DNA of 64,000 nt, taken from NCBI GenBank assembly GCA_036381495.1, contig DASVCS010000032.1, forward strand, positions 25,034 to 89,033, given 5' to 3'. Positions 10,272 through 18,639 of the stretch are shown piece by piece (the stretch's first letter is position 1; every line of letters starts with the position of its first letter). The position numbers and the translations under genes are program-made. The stretch is from DASVCS01 sp036381495 (GTDB lineage Bacteria > Gemmatimonadota > Gemmatimonadetes > Longimicrobiales > RSA9). The notes beneath the pieces were generated by a model. It did no database searches and was not told the DNA's origin. It saw only the letters and a program-made list of their open reading frames with translations.

Positions 10272-11198
10272 TCAGGCCGTCAGGACCTCCCGGGCGAAGC
10301 GCCCGGCATCGAACGGCTCCAGATCGTCGATCGCTTCGCCCGTCCCCACCAGCTTCACCGGCAGATCGAACGCCTCCTTCAGCGCGACCACGATCCCTCC
10401 CTTGGCGGTACTGTCCAGCTTCGCGAGCACCAGCCCCGACAGTCGAAGCGTCGCGCCGAAGGTCCGCGCCTGCGCCACCGCGTTCTGCCCCGTCGTCGCG
10501 TCCAGCACGAGCAGCGTCTCGTGCGGCGCGCCCTCGACCCGCCGCGAGACCACCCGCTGCACCTTCGCCAGCTCCGCCATGAGGTCGCCCTGCGTGTGCA
10601 GACGGCCGGCCGTGTCGATGATCACGACGTCCATCCCCCGCGCGCGCGCGGCCTCGATCGCGTCGAACGCCACCGCCGCCGGGTCGGCGCCGGCACGTGC
10701 GCCGACGAAATCGACGCCCGCACGTTCCGCCCAGACCCGCAACTGGTCGATCGCACCCGCGCGGAAGGTATCGGCCGCGGCCAGCAACACGCGGCGGCCC
10801 TCCCGCTTCAGGCGCCGCGCCAGCTTCCCGATCGTCGTGGTCTTGCCGACACCGTTCACGCCCGCGACCAGGAAGACCGTCGGACCCCCGTCGGTCGCGA
10901 AGCGCAACGCCGGGTCCGCGTTCCCCGCCCGCAGCACCGCCGAGATCTCGGCCTCGACCGCTTCCCGGAACTCCTGCTCCGTCCGCGCGCGCCCCTGTCG
11001 CGACAACGACTCCACGTGGTCCACCAGCCGCATGGTGACCGGCACCCCGAAATCACTCGCCAGCAGCAGCTCCTCCAGCCGCTCGAGCGAACCCGTGTCC
11101 ATCCCGCGGACCAGCACGCCCACGTCCGTCAGCGCGATGTCCTTGATCCGCTGCCAGAGAGACCGCTGTTCTTCCTTCCGTTTGAAAAGTCTCGCCAT
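10272..11198 (-). CDS. ftsY: Signal recognition particle receptor FtsY
   Basis: SRP-family GTPase that docks ribosome-SRP complexes at the membrane for co-translational insertion. 308 residues, a short version lacking the long acidic A domain of enterics. The N-terminal four-helix N domain (1-95) starts with a basic membrane-contact stretch (MARLFKRKEEQ). The G domain shows G1 GVNGVGKTTTIGKLA, the DTFRAGAIDQL motif, G3 DTAGRLHTQ and G4 LAKLDSTAKGG, ending with the conserved GTGEAIDDLEPFD. It sits between the VWA-like membrane protein and recG on the same strand. Confidence 0.97.
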   Translation of the reverse strand: MARLFKRKEEQRSLWQRIKDIALTDVGVLVRGMDTGSLERLEELLLASDFGVPVTMRLVDHVESLSRQGRARTEQEFREAVEAEISAVLRAGNADPALRFATDGGPTVFLVAGVNGVGKTTTIGKLARRLKREGRRVLLAAADTFRAGAIDQLRVWAERAGVDFVGARAGADPAAVAFDAIEAARARGMDVVIIDTAGRLHTQGDLMAELAKVQRVVSRRVEGAPHETLLVLDATTGQNAVAQARTFGATLRLSGLVLAKLDSTAKGGIVVALKEAFDLPVKLVGTGEAIDDLEPFDAGRFAREVLTA

Positions 11199-11272
11199 CC
11201 TCGAAATCCCTCACCGCAAACGCCCCCGCTCCCGCTCCGGGCGGGTCGCCATCCCGTTCCCGTTCCCGGCGC

Positions 11273-13261
11273 CTACCTCAACCCCCACCGCCGTCGCAGC
11301 ACCCACTCGGTGGAAACCAACAGCACGAGCAGCAGATACGGCCACGGCGTCGTGTGGAGCGGGGCGCCGGATCGCCCGCCGGGGAGCGACGCGTCGTCCC
11401 CCGCCGCGTCGAAGCCGGTCAATGCCGCGGCGGCTCGCGTGAACTCGGGCGAGTACGACTCGACGCTCACCGGCCCCTCCGCCGTCGCCACCTCATCGCC
11501 GCCGCGGATCGCCCGCGCCCGGTACCGATAGTGTCCGGGCGGCAGTGCCGGCGTCGTCAGCGAATCTCGGCTGCCGAGCGCCAACGCGGTATCCAGCACC
11601 ACCGCTCCGGCGGTGTCGGTGATCGACAGCGCGACCGAGTCCGCGACCACGCCGGGTGCAACCCAATGCATCGGCGCGCCGCGCGCCGCCACCCGTTGCA
11701 CGGGTCGGATCTCCGCGCCGCTCAGCGACGGCTCCTCGTGCAGCAGCCAGCCGCCCAGCGCCGCCCAGAGACGCCGGTACGCCTGCCGCGCATCCCCGCC
11801 GCGGAACGCCCAGCGCCAGAAGCCGGCAGCCGTTGCCACCGCCCAGCGCCGGCCCTCGCCCTCGCCCGCGAGGACCACCGGCACACCCGCGCCGCGGCGG
11901 CCGCGATGCGCCTCGAGCGCCGCCCACGCACCCTCGGGCACGCCCGCCGCACGGACGCCCACCAGCGGCGGAAGCTGCTCCACATCGAGCGAACCGAGCA
12001 TCGGAGTCAGCGGCGACGCCGGCAAATCACCGGACGCGTACCACTCGCCCGGCGCCGCGCCCGCCAGGTCGATCGGCAGCCCGGCGACATCCCCGCCCTC
12101 CGCAGGGAAGATCAACACCCGATGCTTCCGCGCAGCCGCACGCCGCGCCCAGTCCGGCGCATCCGATCCAAGTGCGTGTAGAACCACCAGATCCGCGCGC
12201 TCGACCGCCCGCCGCACCTCCGTGGCCTCCGCGGGCGCCCCGGCATCGGCCCCGGCGCCGAGCTGGAGGTACCGGCCATCCGCCGCACGCAGAAAACCCC
12301 GGACCGGCAAGCCGAGCGCCTCTGTGAGCACCGGCTGGAGGAAGCGCGGCTCCCAGTCCGGATGGAACGAGACGACGACGACCCCCGCCGGATCCTCTCC
12401 CACGTAGACGTAAATGCTCCGCGCATCATCGGCCGGCGCCGCATCGGCCGGCTCGAGCGCCACATCGTAGCGCACCAGCCCACCTCCCGGCGGCGCCTCC
12501 GGCGTGAACTCGAGCACCGCCGTCGCGACGCGTCCCGGCGCGGCCGTCGCCAGCCGCGCGCGCGCCCGCACACGGCCACCCTCCCGGAGCACGACCGCCA
12601 CCGAATCGCCCGCACCCCCCACGGTCGTCACCCCGACCCGAACCCGCAACGGCTCGCCCGCCTTCGCCCACCCCGGCGCATCGACCTCCGCGAGCGCACG
12701 ACTCGCCACCCCCGCCCCACCGACGATCCGCGTCTCGACGTCCAGCCCCAATCCGGGTAGCGTCCGCGCCACCGCCGCGGCATCCTCGATCCCGCCGTCC
12801 GTCACGACCACCACCTTGCGCGCACCGCCCTCCGCCGCCGCCCGCAGCGCCGGCAGGAGACGACTGCTCGTCGCATCCGGCCGCAGTGAATCCAGCGCCG
12901 CCGCAGAACGCTGCGCCGTGCCATCGCCGAATACGACCACCGGCCGCGAACCCGCCAGCCGGCCCGCCTCCGCCACGGCACGCTCCCAACGCGTCGTCGT
13001 ATCATCCGCCGCCACCGGGAGCGACATGCTCAGCGAACCATCCACCAGCACCTGCGTCCGCGAGCCGCTCGTCACCCGCCCCGGCAACGGCAGCATCGGA
13101 TCGAACAGCAACAGGACCAGGATGCTCAGGACCGCCCAGCGCAGCCCCGCGAGGAACAGGCGCCCGCGCCCCGGCGTCTCCTTCCGGCCGTACAGGTAGA
13201 AGACCACCGCCAGCGCACCCGCCGCCGCGAGCGCGAACAACGCCCAATTTGCTGCTGACAT
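11273..13261 (-). CDS. Membrane protein with a VWA-like extracytoplasmic domain (BatA-like topology)
   Basis: 662 residues. Two N-terminal TM helices (about 5-22 and 36-56) and one near the C-terminus (WPYLLLVLLVSTEWVL) frame a large extracytoplasmic part. After TM2 comes TQVLVDGSLSMSLPV, resembling a von Willebrand A metal site (DGSxS), then RKVVVVTDGGIED like the second VWA strand. A later part (VVVSFHPDWEPRFLQPVL through EVRRAVERADLVVLHALG) resembles the amidotransferase-like domain of uncharacterised BatA-type proteins. No specific function is known; related proteins assemble or regulate envelope complexes. The ATG at 13261 was chosen because upstream frame sequence is low-complexity; it gives the first TM helix at the N-terminus. 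Confidence 0.7.
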   Translation of the reverse strand: MSAANWALFALAAAGALAVVFYLYGRKETPGRGRLFLAGLRWAVLSILVLLLFDPMLPLPGRVTSGSRTQVLVDGSLSMSLPVAADDTTTRWERAVAEAGRLAGSRPVVVFGDGTAQRSAAALDSLRPDATSSRLLPALRAAAEGGARKVVVVTDGGIEDAAAVARTLPGLGLDVETRIVGGAGVASRALAEVDAPGWAKAGEPLRVRVGVTTVGGAGDSVAVVLREGGRVRARARLATAAPGRVATAVLEFTPEAPPGGGLVRYDVALEPADAAPADDARSIYVYVGEDPAGVVVVSFHPDWEPRFLQPVLTEALGLPVRGFLRAADGRYLQLGAGADAGAPAEATEVRRAVERADLVVLHALGSDAPDWARRAAARKHRVLIFPAEGGDVAGLPIDLAGAAPGEWYASGDLPASPLTPMLGSLDVEQLPPLVGVRAAGVPEGAWAALEAHRGRRGAGVPVVLAGEGEGRRWAVATAAGFWRWAFRGGDARQAYRRLWAALGGWLLHEEPSLSGAEIRPVQRVAARGAPMHWVAPGVVADSVALSITDTAGAVVLDTALALGSRDSLTTPALPPGHYRYRARAIRGGDEVATAEGPVSVESYSPEFTRAAAALTGFDAAGDDASLPGGRSGAPLHTTPWPYLLLVLLVSTEWVLRRRWGLR

Positions 13262-13755
13262 CCACCGAACTCCCGTCCGTTGCCGCTCTTCCCGGCCGGC
13301 ACCGCCGGGGCTCCGCCTAGTACGCCGGCACGCCCCGAGAGATCCGCCGTTTCTTCGGCCCGCCACCGCCATTTCCGCCGCCCTCCCGCCGGATCCGGAG
13401 GGCGTTGCACGTGGCGCGCCGCGCCGGTTGGAGGGCTGGGGCTAGGGCTGGGGAGTGCCCGGGAAGGGTGCGGTGGTGGGGAGGATGACCCGGGGAGGGC
13501 CGGGAGCTGGATGGGAACTGGCGGGAACGGGAGCGGGAGCGGGAACGTTTACGTTTACGGGATGGGGGCGACCGGGAACGAGAGCGGCGGCTGCGCCGCC
13601 TGGAGCGGGAACGTTTACGTTTACGGGGGACGGGGGTCGGCCGGGAAGGGGATCGGGACCGGGATGGGATCGGGCACGAACCGGACCGGGCCGCGCAGCC
13701 CCTCGCGCTCGCGCTCGCGCACGAGATGGGCATCGGGAGGGGCCGGGCAGCCGCT
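13262..13755. other. 494-bp intergenic region dominated by a repeat element
   Basis: Between the M23 peptidase and the VWA-like gene there is no credible coding sequence. The plus strand is strongly purine-biased and holds repeat copy 1 (listed separately), then CGCTCG iterations at about 13702-13720. Open frames here translate to Gly/Thr/Val and Arg/Ser repeats only. Confidence 0.7.
13434..13640 (+). repeat. GC-rich repeat element, copy 1 (downstream of the M23 gene)
   Basis: It begins with a GGGCTGGGGCTAGGGCTGGGG arm (13434-13453), then a GGTGCGGTGG / GGGGAGGA block, iterated GGGAGC units and GGGAACGTTTACGTTTACGG at 13540-13559. A second GTTTACGTTTACG copy follows at 13613-13625. The same order of blocks occurs in inverse orientation at 15181-15400. 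Confidence 0.75.
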
Positions 13756-15072
13756 TCAGCTCTCCCCGCTCACGCGCGCCGGGCCCTCACGCGTCGTCGT
13801 CCCCGCGAGCTGCGTCCCCGGCATCTGGATGCGATCGAGGAGCACGATCCGCTGACCGAGGACCGCCTCGAAGTCATCTCGCTGGTCCCGCGGAATCGGC
13901 GGAGCGCCCGGGAGCTTCGCGGTCCGGGCGTTCAACGGCCGCCCGTTCTTGCGCAGCTCGTAGTGCAGGTGCGGCCCGGTCGCCAATCCCGTCGACCCGA
14001 CGTAACCGATCACCTGCCCCTGCGCGACCGCGCGTCCCCGCCGGATCCCACGGGCGAACCCTCTGAGGTGGGCGTATCGCGTCGTGTAGCCGCCCGGGTG
14101 CCGGAGCTCGATCATGTTGCCGTACCCGCCGCGCCGTCCCGCGAAGATGACGGTCCCATCGCCCGTCGCACGCACGCGGGTCCCCGGCGGCGCGCCGAAA
14201 TCCGTACCCAGATGCGCGCGGTAGATCCCCAGGACGGGGTGGTATCGCCGCCACGTGAACGAGGAGGTGATGCGCACGTAGTCGACCGGATAGCGCCGGA
14301 AGAGGCCACGCAGCGATCGTCCTTCGAGGTCGTAGTACCCGCCCCGGTCGTCACCGGGGCTGAAGTAGACCGCCGGGTAGCTGCTCCCGCGGCTCACCAG
14401 CTCCGCGACCAGGACTTGCCGCCGGCGCGCCGTCCCATCCGGCCGCGCCTCCCGTTCGTAGACCACCCGGTAGCTGTCACCCGGCTGGATGTCGTGAGAG
14501 AAGTCCAGCTTGTACGCGTAGATCTCCGCCAATTCGACCACGAGCGCCGCGCGCTCGGCCGGCGGGACGTCCGCCGCATCGTTCTCGACCAGCGCCTCGT
14601 AGAGTGTGCGGCCGTCCCGGATCACGCCCGACAGGTACACCGTGTCCACCGTCGTCGGCGTCACCGCGACCGTCCCTTCCCATCCGTCGGCGTTCCGCTC
14701 CAGCCGGATCGTGCTGTCCGCGTTGATCCTCAACTCGACTGCGCGCGGCGTGCCGTCCGAGACCCACCGCCGTACCGTCACCTCGACGCCCGGCCGCAGC
14801 GACCGCGGGCTCTTGTGTTCCCGTAACGCCAGCAGGAGGTTCGCCAGTTCGGTCCCCGTGATCTGCGCGCTCCCCAGCAGACGATCCAGCGTCTCACCCG
14901 GCTCGAGCACCCGCGTCTCGACCCGCTCGACCGGCCTCGCGTACAGCGCGCTGAGGAGCGGCGCCCGCGCCCGCGTCGCCACCGGATCCGGTGTCCCCGA
15001 GCACGATGCCACCGCCCACGACACCACGCCCGCGGCCCCGATCAGCCCCATCACTCGGTAAGGGTTCGCCAT
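13756..15072 (-). CDS. M23-family metallopeptidase (LytM-type peptidoglycan endopeptidase)
   Basis: 438 residues, envelope-located. An N-terminal hydrophobic segment (about 8-22) ends in VASCSG, suggesting a lipoprotein or signal anchor. A linker domain follows, then the C-terminal M23 domain with zinc motif HLGTDFG (H-x3-D) and HLHYEL (HxH), within the canonical order GDGTVIFAGRRGGYGNMIELRH, YTTRYAHL, GYVGSTGLATGPHLHY. Such enzymes cleave peptidoglycan cross-links or activate amidases at division. The ATG at 15072 has a GGGGG ribosome site; the open frame upstream lies within repeat copy 2 and is not counted. Its place directly after ftsZ, flanked on both sides by inverted repeats, suggests a division-linked hydrolase. 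Confidence 0.9.
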   Translation of the reverse strand: MANPYRVMGLIGAAGVVSWAVASCSGTPDPVATRARAPLLSALYARPVERVETRVLEPGETLDRLLGSAQITGTELANLLLALREHKSPRSLRPGVEVTVRRWVSDGTPRAVELRINADSTIRLERNADGWEGTVAVTPTTVDTVYLSGVIRDGRTLYEALVENDAADVPPAERAALVVELAEIYAYKLDFSHDIQPGDSYRVVYEREARPDGTARRRQVLVAELVSRGSSYPAVYFSPGDDRGGYYDLEGRSLRGLFRRYPVDYVRITSSFTWRRYHPVLGIYRAHLGTDFGAPPGTRVRATGDGTVIFAGRRGGYGNMIELRHPGGYTTRYAHLRGFARGIRRGRAVAQGQVIGYVGSTGLATGPHLHYELRKNGRPLNARTAKLPGAPPIPRDQRDDFEAVLGQRIVLLDRIQMPGTQLAGTTTREGPARVSGES

Positions 15073-15397
15073 CAAGCCCCCTCTTCGTTTGACCGCAGGA
15101 CCGCGCCTACATCCGCTGCCCCGCTCCTGCCGCCGTCGACCTGGAAACGGGTTCGCCCTCCGCGCCCCCGTCCCCGCAAACGTGGAAACGGAGGCAACGC
15201 CCAGCCCCCGTCCCCCTCCCGTGCGCGTGCGCGAGCGGATGCGCGTGCGCGGCCCGCCTCCCGTTCCCGGCCGCCCCCATCCCGTAAACGTAAACGTTCC
15301 CGCTCCCGCTCCCGGCCGTTCCTGGCCATGCCCGGGCCGTCCTCCCCTCCACCGCACCGCCTCCCGGGTGTCCCCAGCCCCAGCCCCAGCCCTAGCC
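15073..15397. other. 325-bp intergenic region between ftsZ and the M23 gene
   Basis: No coding sequence is credible. Nearly all of it from 15181 on is repeat copy 2. The part from 15073 to 15180 contains the M23 ribosome site and no recognisable promoter or terminator. Confidence 0.65.
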
Positions 15398-15400
15398 CTA
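15181..15400 (-). repeat. GC-rich repeat element, copy 2 (inverted relative to copy 1; reaches into the ftsZ stop codon)
   Basis: Read on the minus strand from 15400: (A/G)GGGCT hexamers (15372-15400), a GGTGCGGTGG / GGGGAGGA block, GGGAGC iterations, GTTTACGTTTACG (15283-15295), then GCGCACGCGC-type sequence (15221-15250). The first hexamer provides the TAG that ends ftsZ. Confidence 0.75.
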
Positions 15401-16585
15401 ATCCATCTGCCGCCGGATGAACGTCGGAATATCCAGATCGGTGAGCTGCCGCCGCACGATCGCCCGCTCCGGCTCCCGCGGAAACGGCATCGCCTCGGCC
15501 ACCATGCTGCTGCCGTTGCGCTCCGGCGCGGGCCGCCTCGAGGGCGCCATCGGCATCGAGCTCGGGACCGCGCCCCGCATGTTGAAGTTCGGCCGCAGCA
15601 CGCCTTCTCGCGCGGCTTCCTCGCCCCCGGCCAGTCCCGTGGCGATCACCGTCACCCGGACTTCGCCCTCCATCGACGGATCGTGTACGGCGCCGAAGAT
15701 GATCTCCGCCTCCTCGCCCGCCGCCTCCTGAATGATCGACGCGATCGACGTCACTTCGTCGATGGTCAGGTCCATGCCGCCGGTGATGTTGATCAGCACG
15801 CCGGCCGCGCCGAGGATCGACACGTTGTCCAGCAGCGGGCTCGAGATGGCCTCCTGCGCCGCCTCGACCGCCCGGTTCTCTCCACTCGCGAAACCCGTCC
15901 CCATCAGCGCCGGACCGCGGCTCGCCATCACCGTGCGTACATCCGCGAAGTCCACGTTGACCTCGCCCGTCACGTTGATCAGGTCGCTGATCCCCTGGGT
16001 GGCGTGCAGCAGCACCTCATCCGCCCGCTTCAGCGCATCCCGGAAGGAGACGCCCTTGCCGACCACGGACAGCAGACGCTCGTTCGGCACCACGATCACA
16101 GTGTCGGCCGACCGCTTCAGCTCGGCCAGCCCCTGCTCCGCCTGCCGCATCCGCTTCTTGCCCTCGAAGAGGAACGGCTTCGTCACCACCCCGATGCTCA
16201 GCGCGCCCAGTTCCCGCGCCATCTCCGCGATCACCGGCGCGGCGCCCGTCCCCGTGCCGCCACCCATCCCCGCCGTAATGAACACCAGGTCCGAGCCCTC
16301 GATCGCCCGGGCCACCTCCTCCCGGTTCTCCTCGATCGCCTGCCGCCCGATCTCCGGCCGCGCACCCGCACCCAGCCCGCGCGTCAGCTTCTTGCCGATC
16401 TGGATCTTGAGCTGCGACCTCGAGTTCTTCAGCGCCTGCGCGTCCGTATTCACGCTGATGAACTCGACGCCCTCGAGGTCCTCGTCGATCATCCGGTTCA
16501 CGGCATTGCCACCGCCTCCGCCCACGCCCACCACCTTCATCCGGGCGTTCTGGGTCGCCGCTTCCTCGAATTCGAAGATCATCAT
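15398..16585 (-). CDS. ftsZ: Cell division protein FtsZ
   Basis: Tubulin-like GTPase forming the Z-ring. 395 residues. Contains VVGVGGGGGNAVNRM (about 18-32), NTDAQAL, the tubulin signature GMGGGTGTGAAPV (about 105-117), the T7 synergy-loop region NVDFADVRTVM, a short variable linker with Pro/Arg-rich sequence, and a canonical C-terminal peptide DLDIPTFIRRQMD that binds FtsA and other partners. The stop codon TAG overlaps the terminal hexamers of repeat copy 2. The gene follows ftsA by 73 bp. Two tandem ATGs start the frame; the first was used. Confidence 0.98.
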   Translation of the reverse strand: MMIFEFEEAATQNARMKVVGVGGGGGNAVNRMIDEDLEGVEFISVNTDAQALKNSRSQLKIQIGKKLTRGLGAGARPEIGRQAIEENREEVARAIEGSDLVFITAGMGGGTGTGAAPVIAEMARELGALSIGVVTKPFLFEGKKRMRQAEQGLAELKRSADTVIVVPNERLLSVVGKGVSFRDALKRADEVLLHATQGISDLINVTGEVNVDFADVRTVMASRGPALMGTGFASGENRAVEAAQEAISSPLLDNVSILGAAGVLINITGGMDLTIDEVTSIASIIQEAAGEEAEIIFGAVHDPSMEGEVRVTVIATGLAGGEEAAREGVLRPNFNMRGAVPSSMPMAPSRRPAPERNGSSMVAEAMPFPREPERAIVRRQLTDLDIPTFIRRQMD

Positions 16586-16658
16586 CGCCCACCCTCCTTT
16601 GGGTGACCGCCGGCGGCCCCCTCGCCCGCCCGCGGATTGAGGATTGAAAAGGTACCGA

Positions 16659-17888
16659 CTAGAAGAACTCCTTCAACCATGTGACCAGACGACCCACGGC
16701 CCCGTCACCGAAACCCGCCGCCACTCCCGACTCCAGACCCCGCGCCGCGCCATACAGCGCGAGCCCCGTCGCCGTCGCGAACTTCGGCCGCTTCACCGAA
16801 TCCGCCAGCCCCGTCAACTCCTCGCCCGGCACCCCGATCCGCACCGGCATGCCGAACACGTGCTGCGCCACCTCGACCGTCCCGTGCAGCGACGCGCCAC
16901 CTCCCGTCAGCACGACGCCGGCGCCCAGCTTCCCCGTCTCACCCGCGCTTTCGATCTCGCGCGCGACCAGCCCCAGGATCTCGTCCAGCCGCTGCTCGAT
17001 GATGTGCGCGATCAGCTCGCGGGCCACCTGCCGCTGACTCCCCGGCCCCGGCGCCGGCACCTCGACCATCTCGCGAGGGTCCACGAGCCGCGCCGATGCG
17101 ACGCCAAAACGCTCCTTCGAACGCTCCGCCTCCGCGTACGTGATCGAGAGACCCTTCGCCAGGTCGTTCGTCACCGTACTGCCGCCCCACGGGATCGTCG
17201 CGAGGTGCCGCATCTTCGCGTCGCGGAAGATCGCCAGCTCGGTCGTCGCGCCGCCCAGGTCGACCAGGGCGACTCCGACGTCCCTCTCGTCCTCCACGAG
17301 CACCGCCCTCGACGTCGCGAGCGGCTCGTGGACGAGCGCCTCGATCTTGTAGCCCGCGCGGGTCACCGCCTTGCGCATGTTCTGCGTCGCCGTGGCCGAA
17401 CTGGTGATGATGTAGACCTCGGCTTCGAGCCGCATCCCGGCCATCCCCAGGGGATCGCGGATCCCGGACTGGTGATCGACGACGTATTCCTGCGGTAGCA
17501 CGTGCAGCAGCTCACGATCGGCGGGGACGACCACCGCGCGCGCCACCTCGTGCACGCGGCGCACGTCGCCCGCCCCGATCTCGTCGCCGCCGACGGCCAC
17601 CACGCCCGTCGACGTCTTAGCGTGGATGTGCTCGCCCGCCACGCCCACGTACACGCGGTCCACGTGCGCGCCGGCCATCAGCTCGGCCTCCCGCATCGCC
17701 TTGCGCACCGACTCGGTGGTCTCCTCGATGTCGGTGACGACCTCGCGGCGCATACCGCCCGTCCGCGCCTGACCGACACCGAGGATCTTGAACACCGGCC
17801 GCCGCGGCGGGTCGCCGTCGATCGAGACGATCACGGCGCACGTCTTCGTGGAACCGATATCGAGCCCCGCAACGAGGTAGGGACGCAT
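16659..17888 (-). CDS. ftsA: Cell division protein FtsA
   Basis: Actin-like ATPase that anchors FtsZ to the membrane. 409 residues. Phosphate-1 motif GLDIGSTKTCAVIV (8-21), phosphate-2 VALVDLGGATTELAIF, adenosine motif VLTGGGASLHG, and a C-terminal amphipathic helix (GRLVTWLKEFF) for membrane binding. It starts 1 bp after the ftsQ stop, so translation is probably coupled. Confidence 0.97.
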   Translation of the reverse strand: MRPYLVAGLDIGSTKTCAVIVSIDGDPPRRPVFKILGVGQARTGGMRREVVTDIEETTESVRKAMREAELMAGAHVDRVYVGVAGEHIHAKTSTGVVAVGGDEIGAGDVRRVHEVARAVVVPADRELLHVLPQEYVVDHQSGIRDPLGMAGMRLEAEVYIITSSATATQNMRKAVTRAGYKIEALVHEPLATSRAVLVEDERDVGVALVDLGGATTELAIFRDAKMRHLATIPWGGSTVTNDLAKGLSITYAEAERSKERFGVASARLVDPREMVEVPAPGPGSQRQVARELIAHIIEQRLDEILGLVAREIESAGETGKLGAGVVLTGGGASLHGTVEVAQHVFGMPVRIGVPGEELTGLADSVKRPKFATATGLALYGAARGLESGVAAGFGDGAVGRLVTWLKEFF

Positions 17889-17889
17889 G

Positions 17890-18639
17890 TCAGCCTTTGA
17901 TGCCAGGAGTCAGCGAGACCACGACCTGGTCGCGGTACCGGACGTCGATGCGCCGGATGCGGTCCAGCTCCTCTCGCGCCGCCAGATCCGCGATCGTGAG
18001 TCGGAGCTGTTCGAGGCGCACGGCCCCGGGTTCACCGGGGAGCAGGACCTCCGACCCCGCGGGATCCCGCAGCACCAACCGCAGTGCGCCGCCGGCCGCC
18101 GGCGCGATCTCCGAGACGCGCGCAGCCAGTTCCGGCGCCCGCGTCCGCAGCCATGCCGCCGCCTTCACCATCGCCATAGCGACCGGGTCGCGCAACCGCC
18201 CGTCCGGCGCGACCTCCGCCTGTCCCCCGAGGACCGGCAGATCGATGTCGAACGCGGTGAGGTCGATCGGAAGCACGCGCCCCGCACCGTCCACCGCGCG
18301 CAGGACCGGCGTCCGCGCAAGCGCGACCGGCTCGACCTCCGTCACCGTGAGCACGAGCGTGCCGGGCAACTCGCGCTCGATTCGGACATCCGAGACGAGC
18401 GGGTGCGCCATCAGCGCCGCGCGCCACGGGGCCGGATCGTCGAAGACGTTCGACGCCCGCGTGATGCCGCTCAACGCCAGTGCCTCGTGCGGCGCCAGGT
18501 ACCGCGTCCCCATCACGCGGACGTGTTCGACGCGGAACGCGGGGATGTACCGCAGCAGCCGGGGCGCCTGCGCCGCGGCGGCCACGAGCCCCACGACCGC
18601 CGTCGCGATCGCGCATCGCCGGAACGCCGCGCGCGTCAC
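17890..18639 (-). CDS. ftsQ: Cell division protein FtsQ (POTRA domain)
   Basis: Bitopic divisome protein of 249 residues. A TM segment (about 8-24) is followed by a POTRA-type domain FRVEHVRVMGTRYLAPHEALALSGI and a beta-rich region that ends RRIDVRYRDQVVVSLTPG, typical of FtsQ/DivIB. The GTG at 18639 overlaps the murC stop as GTGA, the same joint style used through the cluster; the longer open frame upstream is a shadow of murC. The sequence is less conserved than its neighbours, but position between murC and ftsA is diagnostic. Confidence 0.9.
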   Translation of the reverse strand: MTRAAFRRCAIATAVVGLVAAAAQAPRLLRYIPAFRVEHVRVMGTRYLAPHEALALSGITRASNVFDDPAPWRAALMAHPLVSDVRIERELPGTLVLTVTEVEPVALARTPVLRAVDGAGRVLPIDLTAFDIDLPVLGGQAEVAPDGRLRDPVAMAMVKAAAWLRTRAPELAARVSEIAPAAGGALRLVLRDPAGSEVLLPGEPGAVRLEQLRLTIADLAAREELDRIRRIDVRYRDQVVVSLTPGIKG

